Positions 9,632 to 18,698 of a DNA stretch of 64,000 nt are shown piece by piece. The translations under genes were made by a program, and so were the position numbers. Each line of letters begins with the position of its first letter. Position 1 is the stretch's first letter. The notes under the pieces were generated by a model. The model saw only the letters and a list, made by a program, of their open reading frames with translations, did no database searches and was not told where the DNA came from. Source of the stretch: Methanospirillum stamsii (lineage in GTDB: Archaea; Halobacteriota; Methanomicrobia; Methanomicrobiales; Methanospirillaceae); the NCBI RefSeq assembly GCF_046244385.1, contig NZ_CP176366.1, forward strand, positions 3,162,001 to 3,226,000. Reading direction: 5' to 3'.

Positions 9632-10120
9632 ATGTTTTCACGCTCTATCTTCAGACAGGAATTTAAAACTGCACTTGAAGAAGCACTTGATCGTCGTCAG
9701 ATGACTCTGAAAGAACTCGCTGAACTGGCCGACATACCCCCGGCAACCCTTTACAAAATTACATCCGGTGAACGCGATCCCAGACTATCTACTGTTAAAT
9801 CTATTGTTCTCGCATTAGAACCCTATGACCAGGACATGATAGCCATCATTGCCGCAAAATTTCTCCTTGATGAAATTGAGGGAGAGCCTTTAGAGTACAA
9901 TGGAAGGAGGATCCGGGTAAAAGGATACACTGCTAATACCATGGAAGACTGCATTGTTGCAGCAGTCAGAGCTGAAAAAGAAGGAGCTGCCGGAATTATC
10001 TGTGCCCCGATTCTTGCAACTCTTATTGAACGTATAGTGGATATTCCTGTGGTAATCGTTCGCCCAGATAACAGGACATTTCAGGAAGCAATTGATGTAT
10101 TATGTCGAAGAATAGAATAA
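9632..10120 (+). CDS. XRE-family regulator with PrpR_N-like C-terminal domain
   Basis: A 162-residue regulator. Residues ~10-65 are a Cro/CI-type HTH (MTLKELAELADIPPATLYKI). Residues ~90-162 (YTANTMEDCIVAAVRAEKEG, then IPVVIVRPDN) resemble the ligand-sensing fold found in PrpR_N-type domains; this second assignment is weaker. It is divergent from hypD and may control it or sense a metabolite, which is inference from position only. The ATG at 9632 sits close to a TATA-like ACTTATAATT, so its leader may be very short. Confidence 0.75.
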   Translation: MFSRSIFRQEFKTALEEALDRRQMTLKELAELADIPPATLYKITSGERDPRLSTVKSIVLALEPYDQDMIAIIAAKFLLDEIEGEPLEYNGRRIRVKGYTANTMEDCIVAAVRAEKEGAAGIICAPILATLIERIVDIPVVIVRPDNRTFQEAIDVLCRRIE

Positions 10121-10123
10121 AAA

Positions 10124-10597
10124 TCAGAGAGGGATCTGATTTTTCTCATAAAATCTGATAAGGTCTTTGTTTACTTTCCCGGCAGACTGCGTAAGTACCG
10201 GATACATCGCATTCATGGTTGAAACGCATGAACCACATCCTGAAACCAGAGTTCCATACTGTTCCAGATCCGTTTTCAGAATCTGTTCTGCATCTAACCA
10301 CGAATCACGAAGAACAGAGGTCTCTGTTCCAAGAGTATATCCGGATATTTTATCAGAAAATGTTTTCAGTTCCTCTGTTTTTGATGTTGCAATATCACTG
10401 ATTGCTGTATCTCTTCCATGGTATACTCCAATATTCATGGCTTCAGGTATCTGATACAGCATTGGAATACCCATATCTTCCATATCAGTTAAAAATGCTT
10501 TTTCATCATCAGTCAGAGTTAATTCCCCTGCACAAGATGGGAATACTAAAAAAGATAGAGCAAATAGGATAGATCCAATTGCATATGAAAATTTCAT
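10124..10597 (-). CDS. Exported hypothetical protein
   Basis: 157 residues with a classic signal peptide (MKFSYAIGSILFALSFLVF, then PSCAGE). The Cys at residue 22 sits where a lipobox-like cleavage might occur, so lipid anchoring is possible but not established. The mature part is helical, with a CGSC motif near residue 120 that could form a disulfide or bind metal. It ends 4 bases from the convergent XRE gene and lies just downstream of the large receptor gene on the same strand (gap of about 40 bases), so co-transcription is likely. I recognise no family. Confidence 0.7.
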   Translation of the reverse strand: MKFSYAIGSILFALSFLVFPSCAGELTLTDDEKAFLTDMEDMGIPMLYQIPEAMNIGVYHGRDTAISDIATSKTEELKTFSDKISGYTLGTETSVLRDSWLDAEQILKTDLEQYGTLVSGCGSCVSTMNAMYPVLTQSAGKVNKDLIRFYEKNQIPL

Positions 10598-10638
10598 AAT
10601 TTTAATATTTCACGTAATGGATAATAATCCTGCGGATA

Positions 10639-13600
10639 TCATAGAGTAAACCTCTCCGCCTGACGTTTCAGATTCCCGGATAATTCTGCAATCTCATGAG
10701 ATGCGGATGCGATATCATCGGTAGCAGCTTTGGAATTTTCCATCCGGCAGGAAATTTCTTCCATCCTGGTGAGGTTGTTTTCACTTTCAGCATTCATAGT
10801 GACAATACCTTCATGAAGACGATGCATGAGTTCTTCTTCTTCGTGTGTTGCATTCGTGACCTGCCTGATACCATCAGCAATTTCCGTAACTTGTGATGTG
10901 ATCTGTGAAAGAACTTCAATGGTTTTGTTTACACTTGATATTCCTTCTGAAATCTCATTATATGCTGCCTCAATGGATGTAACAGTCTCGGCTGATTTTC
11001 CCTGAATAGTCCGGATAAGTTCTTCAATCTGGGTTGTGGCAAGCTTAGACTCTCCAGCAAGGTTTTTTACTTCCTGGGCAACTACCGCAAATCCCCTGCC
11101 ATGTTCTCCGGCTCGCGCTGCTTCTATTGCAGCATTTAATGCAAGGAGATTTGTCTGACTAGAAATATCTGCAATTAACCTGACAATTTTATCAATTTGT
11201 GCCATCTGTTCATTTAGACTCGTGATACGATCCATATTATCTGCACTGATCTTACCGACTGACTCCATTCTCTGGTTTGCAATACCCCCAATCTCTCCAG
11301 CCTCTATACCTTGTTTTGCCGTAATAGAAGCAAGATCCATCAGATGGTTCGTTGTACTTACAATCTGGTTAATCCGGAGAGAAAGCTCTGATATATCATT
11401 AGAAATTTTCCTTGTCTCATTCATCTGATCCCTTGCACCGGAGGTGGTTTTTTTCACTTCATCAGCAACATCCCGAATAACTTTGTTGATATTATCCGTC
11501 TGGACCAGGGTTGTTTCACTTGTAGATGTAAGATGACTGATAGAACCCTCCAGTTCTTCAATTAATTGCGAAATTGCCTGAAGGGCAGTATTATAATCTG
11601 TCTTTATCCGAAGTAATGGATCTTCTTTGGTAAGAGGAGCACGGTATCGCAGGTCTCCTTCTGCCATCCTTGCCATCCCTGTCTCAAGTTCTGTAGCACT
11701 CATTGAGAGAGCTTCAGACATCTTCCGTGACTCTTCGAGGAGCAAACTAACCTCTTCTTCGCGTTTTTTCCGTTCGGTAATATCATTGTATACAATAAGG
11801 TAGTTTTCCAGTTTTCCAGATTTTGAAAAGATAGGAATACCATATTGTTCAAGGATTCTTGTACCAACCGGAAACTCACAAGTCAATTCACCAAAAGTGG
11901 GTTTTACAGTTTGGAGAAGCTCCTTTAATCCTTCTCCGGAATATTCTAAAACGGTAATATCACGAGGAGTCATCTGGAGTAATTCTTCACGGGTATACCC
12001 GGTCAAACCCATGTAAGCATCATTCGTTACGAGGATCTGCTGATTTTCATCGATAAGGATGACAGGCATCGGGATCTGTTGGACAATAGTATTATTCAGG
12101 TGTTCAAGTTCCTCTATCTCCACCATCCGTTGTTCAAGTTCCAGTTCTCCTTCTTTCCGGTTTAGATATGTTTTCAGCATATCTGCAAGCGAATTAATCA
12201 GGTTACGTTCTTCTGTCAGGAAGGGACCTTCCTGTTCCGGAGGTTTTTCAATCAGGTACACAACTTCTATAAGGCACTTGGTACCAGTTTTAGCAAAAAA
12301 CGAGGATTCCTGAACCCATGGTGTCCGTGAATAATTTGATGTTGCATATGAATTATCGCCATATGAAATCCGGGCTGCAGTAATTTCCGGATATTGCCAT
12401 CCTGGGGGAATCAGGAATACTACCTCCTGAAGAACATCAGCTAATTGTTTTGAATCATCCTGTATGAGAGAGGCTGTTGAGTAAAAGAGTTGTGGTTCCT
12501 TTACACGCTCTCCTAAATCATGTATCTTCTTTTCCAGAATCAGTTCTCCCTCTTTCCGGTCGAGATAGGTCTTGAACATTTCAGCGAGCGAATTAATAAG
12601 ATTTCGCTCTTCAAGGAGGAATGGACCTTCATGTTCGACAGGTTTTTCGACAAGGTAGGCCACCTCAATAATCCCTTCATTGCCATTCTTTGTTTTGAAT
12701 ACAGCTTTTTGGACCCAGGGAGTTTCGGTAAACCCTCTGGATGCAAATGATTCGGAAAGATATCTGATTCTTGCAGCAGTAATTTCCGGATATTGCCAAC
12801 CGGGAGGAATAAGGAGAACAATTTCTCCAAGAATTTCCTGTATAGAACGTGAATCATCCTGTATGAGAGAGGCTGTTGAATAAAAGAGTTGTTGTTCCTT
12901 TACACGCTCTCCTAAATCATGTATTTTTCGCTCAAGTTCACGTTCACCTTCTTTCCGGTCGACAAATGTCTTGAGCATCTCTGCAAGTGAATTAATCAGA
13001 TTACGTTCTTCAAGGAGAAATGGACCTTCGTGTTCGACAGGTTTCTCAACAAGATAATATACTTCAATAATTCCTTCTTTACCACACCTGGTTTTGAAAT
13101 GAGCTCTTTGAAACCATGGGGTTTCTACATAATTTTCTGTTGTAAAAACAGCATCACCATGAATTATCCTTGCAGCAGTTTCTTCCGGATATTGCCATCC
13201 TGGCGGAATTAAATATGTTATTTCCTGTAGAACATTGTAAACATCCCGAGTATCATCCTGGATAAGAGACGCAACTGAATAAAACAATTTTTGTTCTTTG
13301 ACACGCTCTCCATAATCGTGAGCAAGTTTCTGCCTGATCTCTTCAGCTTTTTCTTCTGCCTTGACTCGTATGGTAATATCCTTAAATACCAGAATTAACT
13401 CATTTAGGGTTCCTGATTGATCTGTCACCGGGATGGGATATTGTTCAAGAACTCTTTTTCCACTTGGAAATTCAATAGTGAATATTTCTGAATCAGTTCC
13501 ATTACTCGATATATCATGAGTCGGTACAACAAAACCGGGAAGAATATTAGAAACAGGTTTTCCTATACATGATTCTTTTGATTTTCCGCAAATATTTAAA

Positions 13601-13839
13601 AAAGATAAATTAATATCGGTAATAATCCCTTCAAGGTTCAGGATGAGAATAGGCTGTGGACTATGAGCAAATATTGCATCCATCCGTGTTTTGGAATTTA
13701 GAAGAATTTTCTTACGTGTATTTATATCTGATATCAAAGTTTGTTCATCAGAATTCAAAGAATCCACATTTTCGGTTATTTCGTCACAGGGATCATCAGA
13801 AAGAATATGGATGAGGATGTCTCGAAGAATATTTGTCAT
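10639..13839 (-). CDS. Cytoplasmic methyl-accepting chemotaxis-like protein, PAS plus three GAF-like repeats
   Basis: About 1066 residues from the ATG at 13839, which has GGTGA 6 bases upstream; a TTG at 13887 would add 16 residues. Domains in order: N-terminal PAS (RMDAIFAHSPQPILILN); three near-identical ~133-residue repeats (GERVKEQ.LFYS..SLIQDD ... LIPPGWQYPE ... EGPFL.EERNLINSLA); a second PAS (PMPVILIDENQQILVTND); a HAMP-like linker; and a C-terminal MCP signalling domain with tip NLLALNAAIEAARAGEHGRGF near residue 900. No transmembrane segment is visible, so it should sense an internal cue. It probably couples to a CheA/CheW array such as the one encoded at 17605-24859. Confidence 0.88.
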   Translation of the reverse strand: MTNILRDILIHILSDDPCDEITENVDSLNSDEQTLISDINTRKKILLNSKTRMDAIFAHSPQPILILNLEGIITDINLSFLNICGKSKESCIGKPVSNILPGFVVPTHDISSNGTDSEIFTIEFPSGKRVLEQYPIPVTDQSGTLNELILVFKDITIRVKAEEKAEEIRQKLAHDYGERVKEQKLFYSVASLIQDDTRDVYNVLQEITYLIPPGWQYPEETAARIIHGDAVFTTENYVETPWFQRAHFKTRCGKEGIIEVYYLVEKPVEHEGPFLLEERNLINSLAEMLKTFVDRKEGERELERKIHDLGERVKEQQLFYSTASLIQDDSRSIQEILGEIVLLIPPGWQYPEITAARIRYLSESFASRGFTETPWVQKAVFKTKNGNEGIIEVAYLVEKPVEHEGPFLLEERNLINSLAEMFKTYLDRKEGELILEKKIHDLGERVKEPQLFYSTASLIQDDSKQLADVLQEVVFLIPPGWQYPEITAARISYGDNSYATSNYSRTPWVQESSFFAKTGTKCLIEVVYLIEKPPEQEGPFLTEERNLINSLADMLKTYLNRKEGELELEQRMVEIEELEHLNNTIVQQIPMPVILIDENQQILVTNDAYMGLTGYTREELLQMTPRDITVLEYSGEGLKELLQTVKPTFGELTCEFPVGTRILEQYGIPIFSKSGKLENYLIVYNDITERKKREEEVSLLLEESRKMSEALSMSATELETGMARMAEGDLRYRAPLTKEDPLLRIKTDYNTALQAISQLIEELEGSISHLTSTSETTLVQTDNINKVIRDVADEVKKTTSGARDQMNETRKISNDISELSLRINQIVSTTNHLMDLASITAKQGIEAGEIGGIANQRMESVGKISADNMDRITSLNEQMAQIDKIVRLIADISSQTNLLALNAAIEAARAGEHGRGFAVVAQEVKNLAGESKLATTQIEELIRTIQGKSAETVTSIEAAYNEISEGISSVNKTIEVLSQITSQVTEIADGIRQVTNATHEEEELMHRLHEGIVTMNAESENNLTRMEEISCRMENSKAATDDIASASHEIAELSGNLKRQAERFTL
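12121..13311 (-). repeat. Three tandem ~399-nt in-frame repeats within the receptor gene
   Basis: Units lie at about 13311-12913, 12912-12514 and 12513-12121. Equivalent positions (the complement of ACACGCTCTCC) recur exactly 399 bases apart, at 12895 versus 12496 and 13294 versus 12895. Long stretches are nearly identical at DNA level, which implies recent duplication or ongoing conversion. Each unit encodes one 133-residue GAF-like sensory repeat. Confidence 0.9.
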
Positions 13840-13907
13840 AAGTTCACCATGCAGTAATGTATAACGTCTGCATAGATCTTCCACCAAGGATTAAAAAAAG
13901 TTTGGTT

Positions 13908-15539
13908 TTATGTTATGGTTACCGGGTTTTGGGCAAACCCAACATTATTACTTTCATCATTTTCTGTGACATCCTGTTCACTATCTATGACAATTCCAAA
14001 ATAATACATACCTGGGGTCAGGTTCTGCGGTATTGGTGATGGTGCACTACCATCAGTCTGGGTTCCTGCCGGAAGTTCAGATACTTCACCCATTCCAATA
14101 AGAATATCCTCATCAGATAATGCTGCATCCCTGGATAGATATAATTCGACGACGAATGGACCTGCATCCGCTCCTCCATTATTCCGGATTGAGGTCAAAA
14201 CATTCATAATTCCACCACGTTCACCTTCAGCATCTGAAGATAAATCAGGAATTGTCAGGTCCGGAAGAACAACCTGCACCGGTGTAGGAGTTGCCGGAGC
14301 CGAGACTGCAACCATTTTGTCGGCAAATAAAATATTATTTCCTTCATTTCCTTCAGATAGTATTTCTCCGGAGTCCACTCTTGCAGCCAGATAATACGTA
14401 CCAGGACTCAGATCATCCGGAATGTTGATCACAGCAGATCCATCCCTCATCATACCCACTGCAAGATCACTTACTTCGCCGGATCCAATCTCTCTGTCCT
14501 GTTCAGTAATGAGTGCATCAGGAGATAGATAGAGAGAAAGTCTGAATGGTCCGGCATCCACATTACCCTGATTTTTCACGGTGGTATTCACCTGAAGTGA
14601 TTCTCCCTGTTTTATACTCTGGGGAGAAGTTATTTTTGAGACGACCAGGTCAGGTTTAGAAATAATAAACCTGCTGTCTCCCTCACTTTCCTCCAGGACA
14701 AAAGGAGATGTTCCCGTACTTACAAGGTAAGATGAACTTCTGACGTCTGGTATCGTAATCTTGGTCGGATATGTTTTACTATTGTTATCTTCGGAAACTT
14801 CCATAATTTCATTTGCAGGATCAGCAATTGCACCAATATAATAAGTTCCGGGAGTCATCGTATCCATTGGGAAATAACCGGTCAATTTCTTTTCTTCACC
14901 TTCATTCAGATTGGTAACAAGGTAATAACCGATTGCTGTATCATCACGATTCACTGTAGAGTCTTCTGAAGTGTAAAATGTTACAAAAAAGTCTGTAGTA
15001 GGGCGATATCCCTGATTAATTAGGGTAGCCTTAACCTCAAGCTGGGTGTTACCCTCACGAACATTGGGTTCAAAAGATGTAATCACAATATCTGGTCCGG
15101 TTGGATCAGGCTGTTTGGAGAGATCAATGTTAGTCTCTACCATCTGTGGACTGTCATCTTCCTGAATGGTCCGGGGGGTTGGAACAGGAGTTATTGATAT
15201 TTCTGAAAGAGGGCCAACTCTTCTTTTATATGGTTCATCTATCATGGGGTTCAGATCTTTGGCTACTTTTATGGATTCCTCTGAACCTTTGTCATCTCCG
15301 AGAGCACTCAATACTACTCCGCGCCAGTACCAGGCATCAGAGAGTTCCGGATCCTGCTCAATTGCAGTTTCAAGGAGTGAAAGCGCCCGGTCATAATGTT
15401 TTAAAAGAAATTCAGAAACACCTTGTTGATACCAGTATTCCGGATAGATAACCCGGTCAGTAATCTCTTCTCCGGTTGCAAAACCGACAGAAATAATCAT
15501 AACAATACATATTATTGATACCCAGAACACCAATTTCAC
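13908..15539 (-). CDS. Secreted TPR-CARDB repeat protein
   Basis: 543 residues. A signal peptide (LVFWVSIICIVMIISVGF) is followed by two to three TPR-like helical hairpins (~35-100, WYQQGVSEFLLKHYDRALSL; AWYWRGVVLSALGD). Three CARDB-type beta-sandwich repeats come after (~150-265, 295-410, 430-540), each with PDL/PDI..., NQG/NNG and GTYY(I/L/F)G elements. The start is GTG with GGTGAT 6 bases upstream. Such proteins are common at methanogen surfaces and are thought to serve adhesion or scaffolding. The gene lies upstream of the receptor gene on the same strand with a gap of about 70 bases. Confidence 0.85.
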   Translation of the reverse strand: MKLVFWVSIICIVMIISVGFATGEEITDRVIYPEYWYQQGVSEFLLKHYDRALSLLETAIEQDPELSDAWYWRGVVLSALGDDKGSEESIKVAKDLNPMIDEPYKRRVGPLSEISITPVPTPRTIQEDDSPQMVETNIDLSKQPDPTGPDIVITSFEPNVREGNTQLEVKATLINQGYRPTTDFFVTFYTSEDSTVNRDDTAIGYYLVTNLNEGEEKKLTGYFPMDTMTPGTYYIGAIADPANEIMEVSEDNNSKTYPTKITIPDVRSSSYLVSTGTSPFVLEESEGDSRFIISKPDLVVSKITSPQSIKQGESLQVNTTVKNQGNVDAGPFRLSLYLSPDALITEQDREIGSGEVSDLAVGMMRDGSAVINIPDDLSPGTYYLAARVDSGEILSEGNEGNNILFADKMVAVSAPATPTPVQVVLPDLTIPDLSSDAEGERGGIMNVLTSIRNNGGADAGPFVVELYLSRDAALSDEDILIGMGEVSELPAGTQTDGSAPSPIPQNLTPGMYYFGIVIDSEQDVTENDESNNVGFAQNPVTIT

Positions 15540-15695
15540 AGATGATCACCAATACTAACTAATAGGGTATTATTTCTTACCACAGATATTTCTGGTGGAT
15601 TATCTGTGTAAATAGAATTTTGGATATAGTCTGGAAAAAGAGTCTAAACTCAAGTTTTCATTGTGAATTCGAAAAAAGAGAAAAGTAAAATAAGG

Positions 15696-16094
15696 TTATT
15701 CACTTTCTTTTGCTTCTTTGACCATGACCCTTACACGCTCAATGATCTCAATCTTCTTGCGGTAGTCTCCTTCAATGTCTCCCTTTATCTCATCAAGTAT
15801 ATCGTCGATAGTTCGGGAAAGACTGTATACCTTAACCGGTCTGCCTTTCTTTTCGGTTATATGGCTGGTTACCCAGACCCATTTACGTTTAATAAGTTGA
15901 TTTATCGCAATACTGACTTCCGGTTGACGAAGGTCAGAAATCCTTTCAAGTTCACGTGATGTTAAATCATACCCCTTGAAGAGAACAACCAATATTCTAG
16001 ATTCCCCGCTTTTCAAACCAATGTCAGAAAGGACATCTATTATCTGAATATCGGTATCCGAAAGATGCATCATTGTATCCGGACCCATCCCCAT
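15696..16094 (-). CDS. Winged-helix transcriptional regulator, paralogue of the one at 5682
   Basis: 132 residues from an ATG. The HTH is TSRELERISDLRQPEVSIAI, the wing follows in VWVTSHITEKKGRPVKVYSL, and the tail (DDILDEIKGDIEGDYRKKIE) may dimerise. It shares the block LRQPEVSIA, KGRPV and the IERIR/V tail with the protein at 5682. The ISAzo13-type element inserted about 95 bases upstream of its start, so its promoter region may have been altered. Target unknown. Confidence 0.78.
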   Translation of the reverse strand: MGMGPDTMMHLSDTDIQIIDVLSDIGLKSGESRILVVLFKGYDLTSRELERISDLRQPEVSIAINQLIKRKWVWVTSHITEKKGRPVKVYSLSRTIDDILDEIKGDIEGDYRKKIEIIERVRVMVKEAKESE

Positions 16095-16190
16095 CCCTGA
16101 TTCATTTGATTGTTTTTATTATATTATTATTATATCGATCATATAATGTACAGAAAAAGATTTTATATGACTTTAAAAATTCTCCTTTAA

Positions 16191-17486
16191 GGGGCTGTGA
16201 AACAATAACTTGATCTATTATTGTCGACAAATAATATCATTACATGGAACCAGGTCTCACTTTAAAAAATCGTTATGATAATATCAATCATCACTTAAAT
16301 GAGAAAGCACGGAGAATTTGGTTAGGTAATGAAGCATTAGCTATCGGTCGAGGGGGAGTTAGTTTTGTCGCAAAAGAAACCGGAGTATCAAGAAATACTG
16401 TCAAAAAAGGAATAGAAGAGATCCAAAAACCGACGTTAGAAATTATTACTGAGGATAATAATCGTATCCGTTCTAAAGGAGGTGGAAGAAAAAACCTTGT
16501 TCAAATTGACGAAACTCTGATAAATGATTTGTATCAATCAATTGAACCATTTATTCGAGGTGATCCTGAATCCTCTTTATTGTGGACCACTAAAAGTTTG
16601 AGGGACATTGCAGATGAATTACGAGGGAAGGGTCATGCGATTAGTTATCGAACAGTGGGCACGATTTTAAGTTCTCTTGATTTTAGTCTCCAAGCAAACA
16701 AAAAAACGGATGAAGGAAAATCCCACGTAGATAGGGATCAACAATTCCTTTTCATATATAATCGTTGTAATGATTTTTTTCGGGAAAAACAACCTGTGAT
16801 ATCAGTAGATGCAAAAAAGAAAGAATTGATTGGGAATCAAAAAAATAACGGTAAAAATTGGAGATTAAAGGATGATCCAATTAATGTAAATGTCTACGAT
16901 TTTCCATCGATGGGAGAAAAGGCTATTCCGTATGGTATTTATGATTTAACTAATAATAAAGGCTGGGTTAATGTTGGAATAACTCATGATACTGCTGAAT
17001 TTTCTGTTGAGAGTATCCGAAGGTGGTGGAAAATTATGGGTAAAGATTCGTTTCCGGATGCCCAAAAAATTTTCATTACAGCAGATTGTGGCGGTAGTAA
17101 TGGGTACAGAATCCGTTTATGGAAAAGAGAACTACAAAAATTTTCGAATGAAGAAAACTTATCAATATTCGTATCTCATTTTCCGCCTGGAACAAGCAAA
17201 TGGAACACAATTGAACACAGATTGTTCTCATTTATCTCAATTGCTTGGAGAGGCAGGCCATTGATAAGTTATCAGGTAATGATCAATTTGATAAAATCAG
17301 CAAAAACAAAAACAGGTTTACAGGTTGATGCTGTTTTAGATCAGAATATTTACTCTAAAGGTATCAAAATATCTGATGAAGAGATGGATAGTCTCAATAT
17401 CATACGTGACCCTTTTCATGGAGAATGGAACTATTCAATAGAGCCTCAAACACACTAATATGATCACTTTAATTTTTCACAGCCCC
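16191..17486 (+). mobile_element. ISAzo13-family insertion sequence (1296 bp), intact
   Basis: Perfect 12-bp terminal inverted repeats GGGGCTGTGAAA (16191-16202) and TTTCACAGCCCC (17475-17486) extend imperfectly to about 25 bp. A candidate 3-bp target duplication TAA flanks both ends (16188-16190 and 17487-17489); it is short enough to be chance. One full transposase ORF fills the element. Confidence 0.9.
16244..17458 (+). CDS. ISAzo13-family transposase
   Basis: A 404-residue DDE transposase. The N-terminus has an HTH (SFVAKETGVSRNTVKKGI). A second DNA-binding part includes RSKGGGRKNL and SYRTVGTILSSLDFSLQANK. The catalytic core shows VDAKKKELIGN (first Asp ~residue 188), ITADCGGSNGYR (second Asp ~280) and PPGTSKWNTIEHRLFS (Glu ~325). 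The length is full for the family and no stop or frameshift is seen, so it may be active. It is unrelated to its neighbours. Confidence 0.92.
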   Translation: MEPGLTLKNRYDNINHHLNEKARRIWLGNEALAIGRGGVSFVAKETGVSRNTVKKGIEEIQKPTLEIITEDNNRIRSKGGGRKNLVQIDETLINDLYQSIEPFIRGDPESSLLWTTKSLRDIADELRGKGHAISYRTVGTILSSLDFSLQANKKTDEGKSHVDRDQQFLFIYNRCNDFFREKQPVISVDAKKKELIGNQKNNGKNWRLKDDPINVNVYDFPSMGEKAIPYGIYDLTNNKGWVNVGITHDTAEFSVESIRRWWKIMGKDSFPDAQKIFITADCGGSNGYRIRLWKRELQKFSNEENLSIFVSHFPPGTSKWNTIEHRLFSFISIAWRGRPLISYQVMINLIKSAKTKTGLQVDAVLDQNIYSKGIKISDEEMDSLNIIRDPFHGEWNYSIEPQTH

Positions 17487-17604
17487 TAAAGAGAAAATAA
17501 ATCGTAATTTTTCATTTAAAAAAACAACATAATTGAGAAACCAGTTGCAAGTACTTGGGTATTATATCTGGAAAAGACAAATCTGGTTTTATTCTGTATT
17601 AATC

Positions 17605-18612
17605 ATGGAACGTTTTTTGTTCTTTACGGTTGACAACCTGCGGTGCGGTATACCATTCGAAGATGCCCTGACAATGATACGAATGGTCGGTCTGATTCCC
17701 TATTCAGGAATGGATAAAGGAATTGCCGGATCTATTAATCTGCATGGGGAGATTCTTCCGGCCTATTCAATACGATATTTATTCGGGTTGAGAGATAGAC
17801 AACCTTTACTTTCAGATAATCTTATCATTGTAAAAAAGGGCCTATCGAAAGTCGCGTTCTGGGTTGATGAGACACATATTGTTGAGCATAAAGAAATTGA
17901 GGTCGAATCGCGTTTTGTTTCAGAACATATCCAGACCATTATCCCAGGCATCAGGATTATAAAATCTGACCTGATTATTCTCTTTGATCTGATAGATTTT
18001 CTAGAATCAGGCAACAATTCTCCGACGAAAGTGACAGATATCCTCGGTATTAAAACTGATGATTATTCTAGTGATTACTCTCCGGCAGACATGCGCGATT
18101 ATTCACTGGATGTAAAGGAATTGGAGAAACGTGCATACAACCTTTCATTACCTGAAGAACAGACAGATAAAACTCCTCTTATTATGGTTATCCGGTTTAA
18201 TCTGATGTATCAGGAATATGCAATCGAGATGAAATATATAAGAGAAGTAGTCCAGACCTCTGAAATTACTCCGGTCCCCGGGACTCCGGATTTCATTGCA
18301 GGGATCTGTTCTGTCAGGGGTGAAATAATTTCCCTCGTTGATCTCCGGATACTTCTTTCCATACCTGAAAAGGGCTTGACTGATTTAAACCGGGTGATTG
18401 TTCTCTCAGACAATGATAATACCTTTGGGATACTGGTAGATCAGATAACAGGAATAGGAACGATTGATTCTGACGAAATAGAAAGATGTGAAAATGAATG
18501 TAACTCAATCTGGCAACAATACTGCTCCGGGGCCATTGACTCTCTCATTGTTCTGAATGCAGCATCACTACTGGCGGATCCCAGGATGATAATTGATGAC
18601 AGTGAGGCATAA
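17605..18612 (+). CDS. Double CheW-domain coupling protein
   Basis: 335 residues from the ATG at 17605; a TTG at 17533 would add 24 residues without a CheW match. There are two tandem CheW-like domains: ~1-150 (FFTVDNLRCGIPFEDAL; INLHGEILPAYSIR) and ~190-330 (MVIRFNLMYQEYAIEM; GICSVRGEIISLVDLR). CheW couples receptors to the CheA kinase in chemosensory arrays, and a fused pair could bridge two partners. The first domain is more divergent. It opens a tight plus-strand operon (sORF, receptor, CheA, receiver-kinase). The IS just upstream ends about 120 bases before the start and may have displaced the native promoter. Confidence 0.85.
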   Translation: MERFLFFTVDNLRCGIPFEDALTMIRMVGLIPYSGMDKGIAGSINLHGEILPAYSIRYLFGLRDRQPLLSDNLIIVKKGLSKVAFWVDETHIVEHKEIEVESRFVSEHIQTIIPGIRIIKSDLIILFDLIDFLESGNNSPTKVTDILGIKTDDYSSDYSPADMRDYSLDVKELEKRAYNLSLPEEQTDKTPLIMVIRFNLMYQEYAIEMKYIREVVQTSEITPVPGTPDFIAGICSVRGEIISLVDLRILLSIPEKGLTDLNRVIVLSDNDNTFGILVDQITGIGTIDSDEIERCENECNSIWQQYCSGAIDSLIVLNAASLLADPRMIIDDSEA

Positions 18613-18614
18613 AA

Positions 18615-18698
18615 ATGTCAGATTCGGAGAATAGAAATAAAATCAGAATACGATTGCCTGATAAGACCGAAGAAAAGACACAACCGGTGATTTTATGA
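18615..18698 (+). CDS. Small 27-codon ORF between CheW and receptor genes
   Basis: A 27-residue ORF starting MSDSENRNKIRIRLPD and ending QPVIL. It begins 2 bases after the CheW stop, has GTGAGG about 8 bases before its ATG, and its stop overlaps the receptor start as ATGA. The tight spacing at both ends argues for real translation, at least to couple CheW and receptor expression. The peptide is charged and hydrophilic. It could be an authentic tiny partner protein or only a coupling leader. No family is known to me. Confidence 0.5.
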   Translation: MSDSENRNKIRIRLPDKTEEKTQPVIL

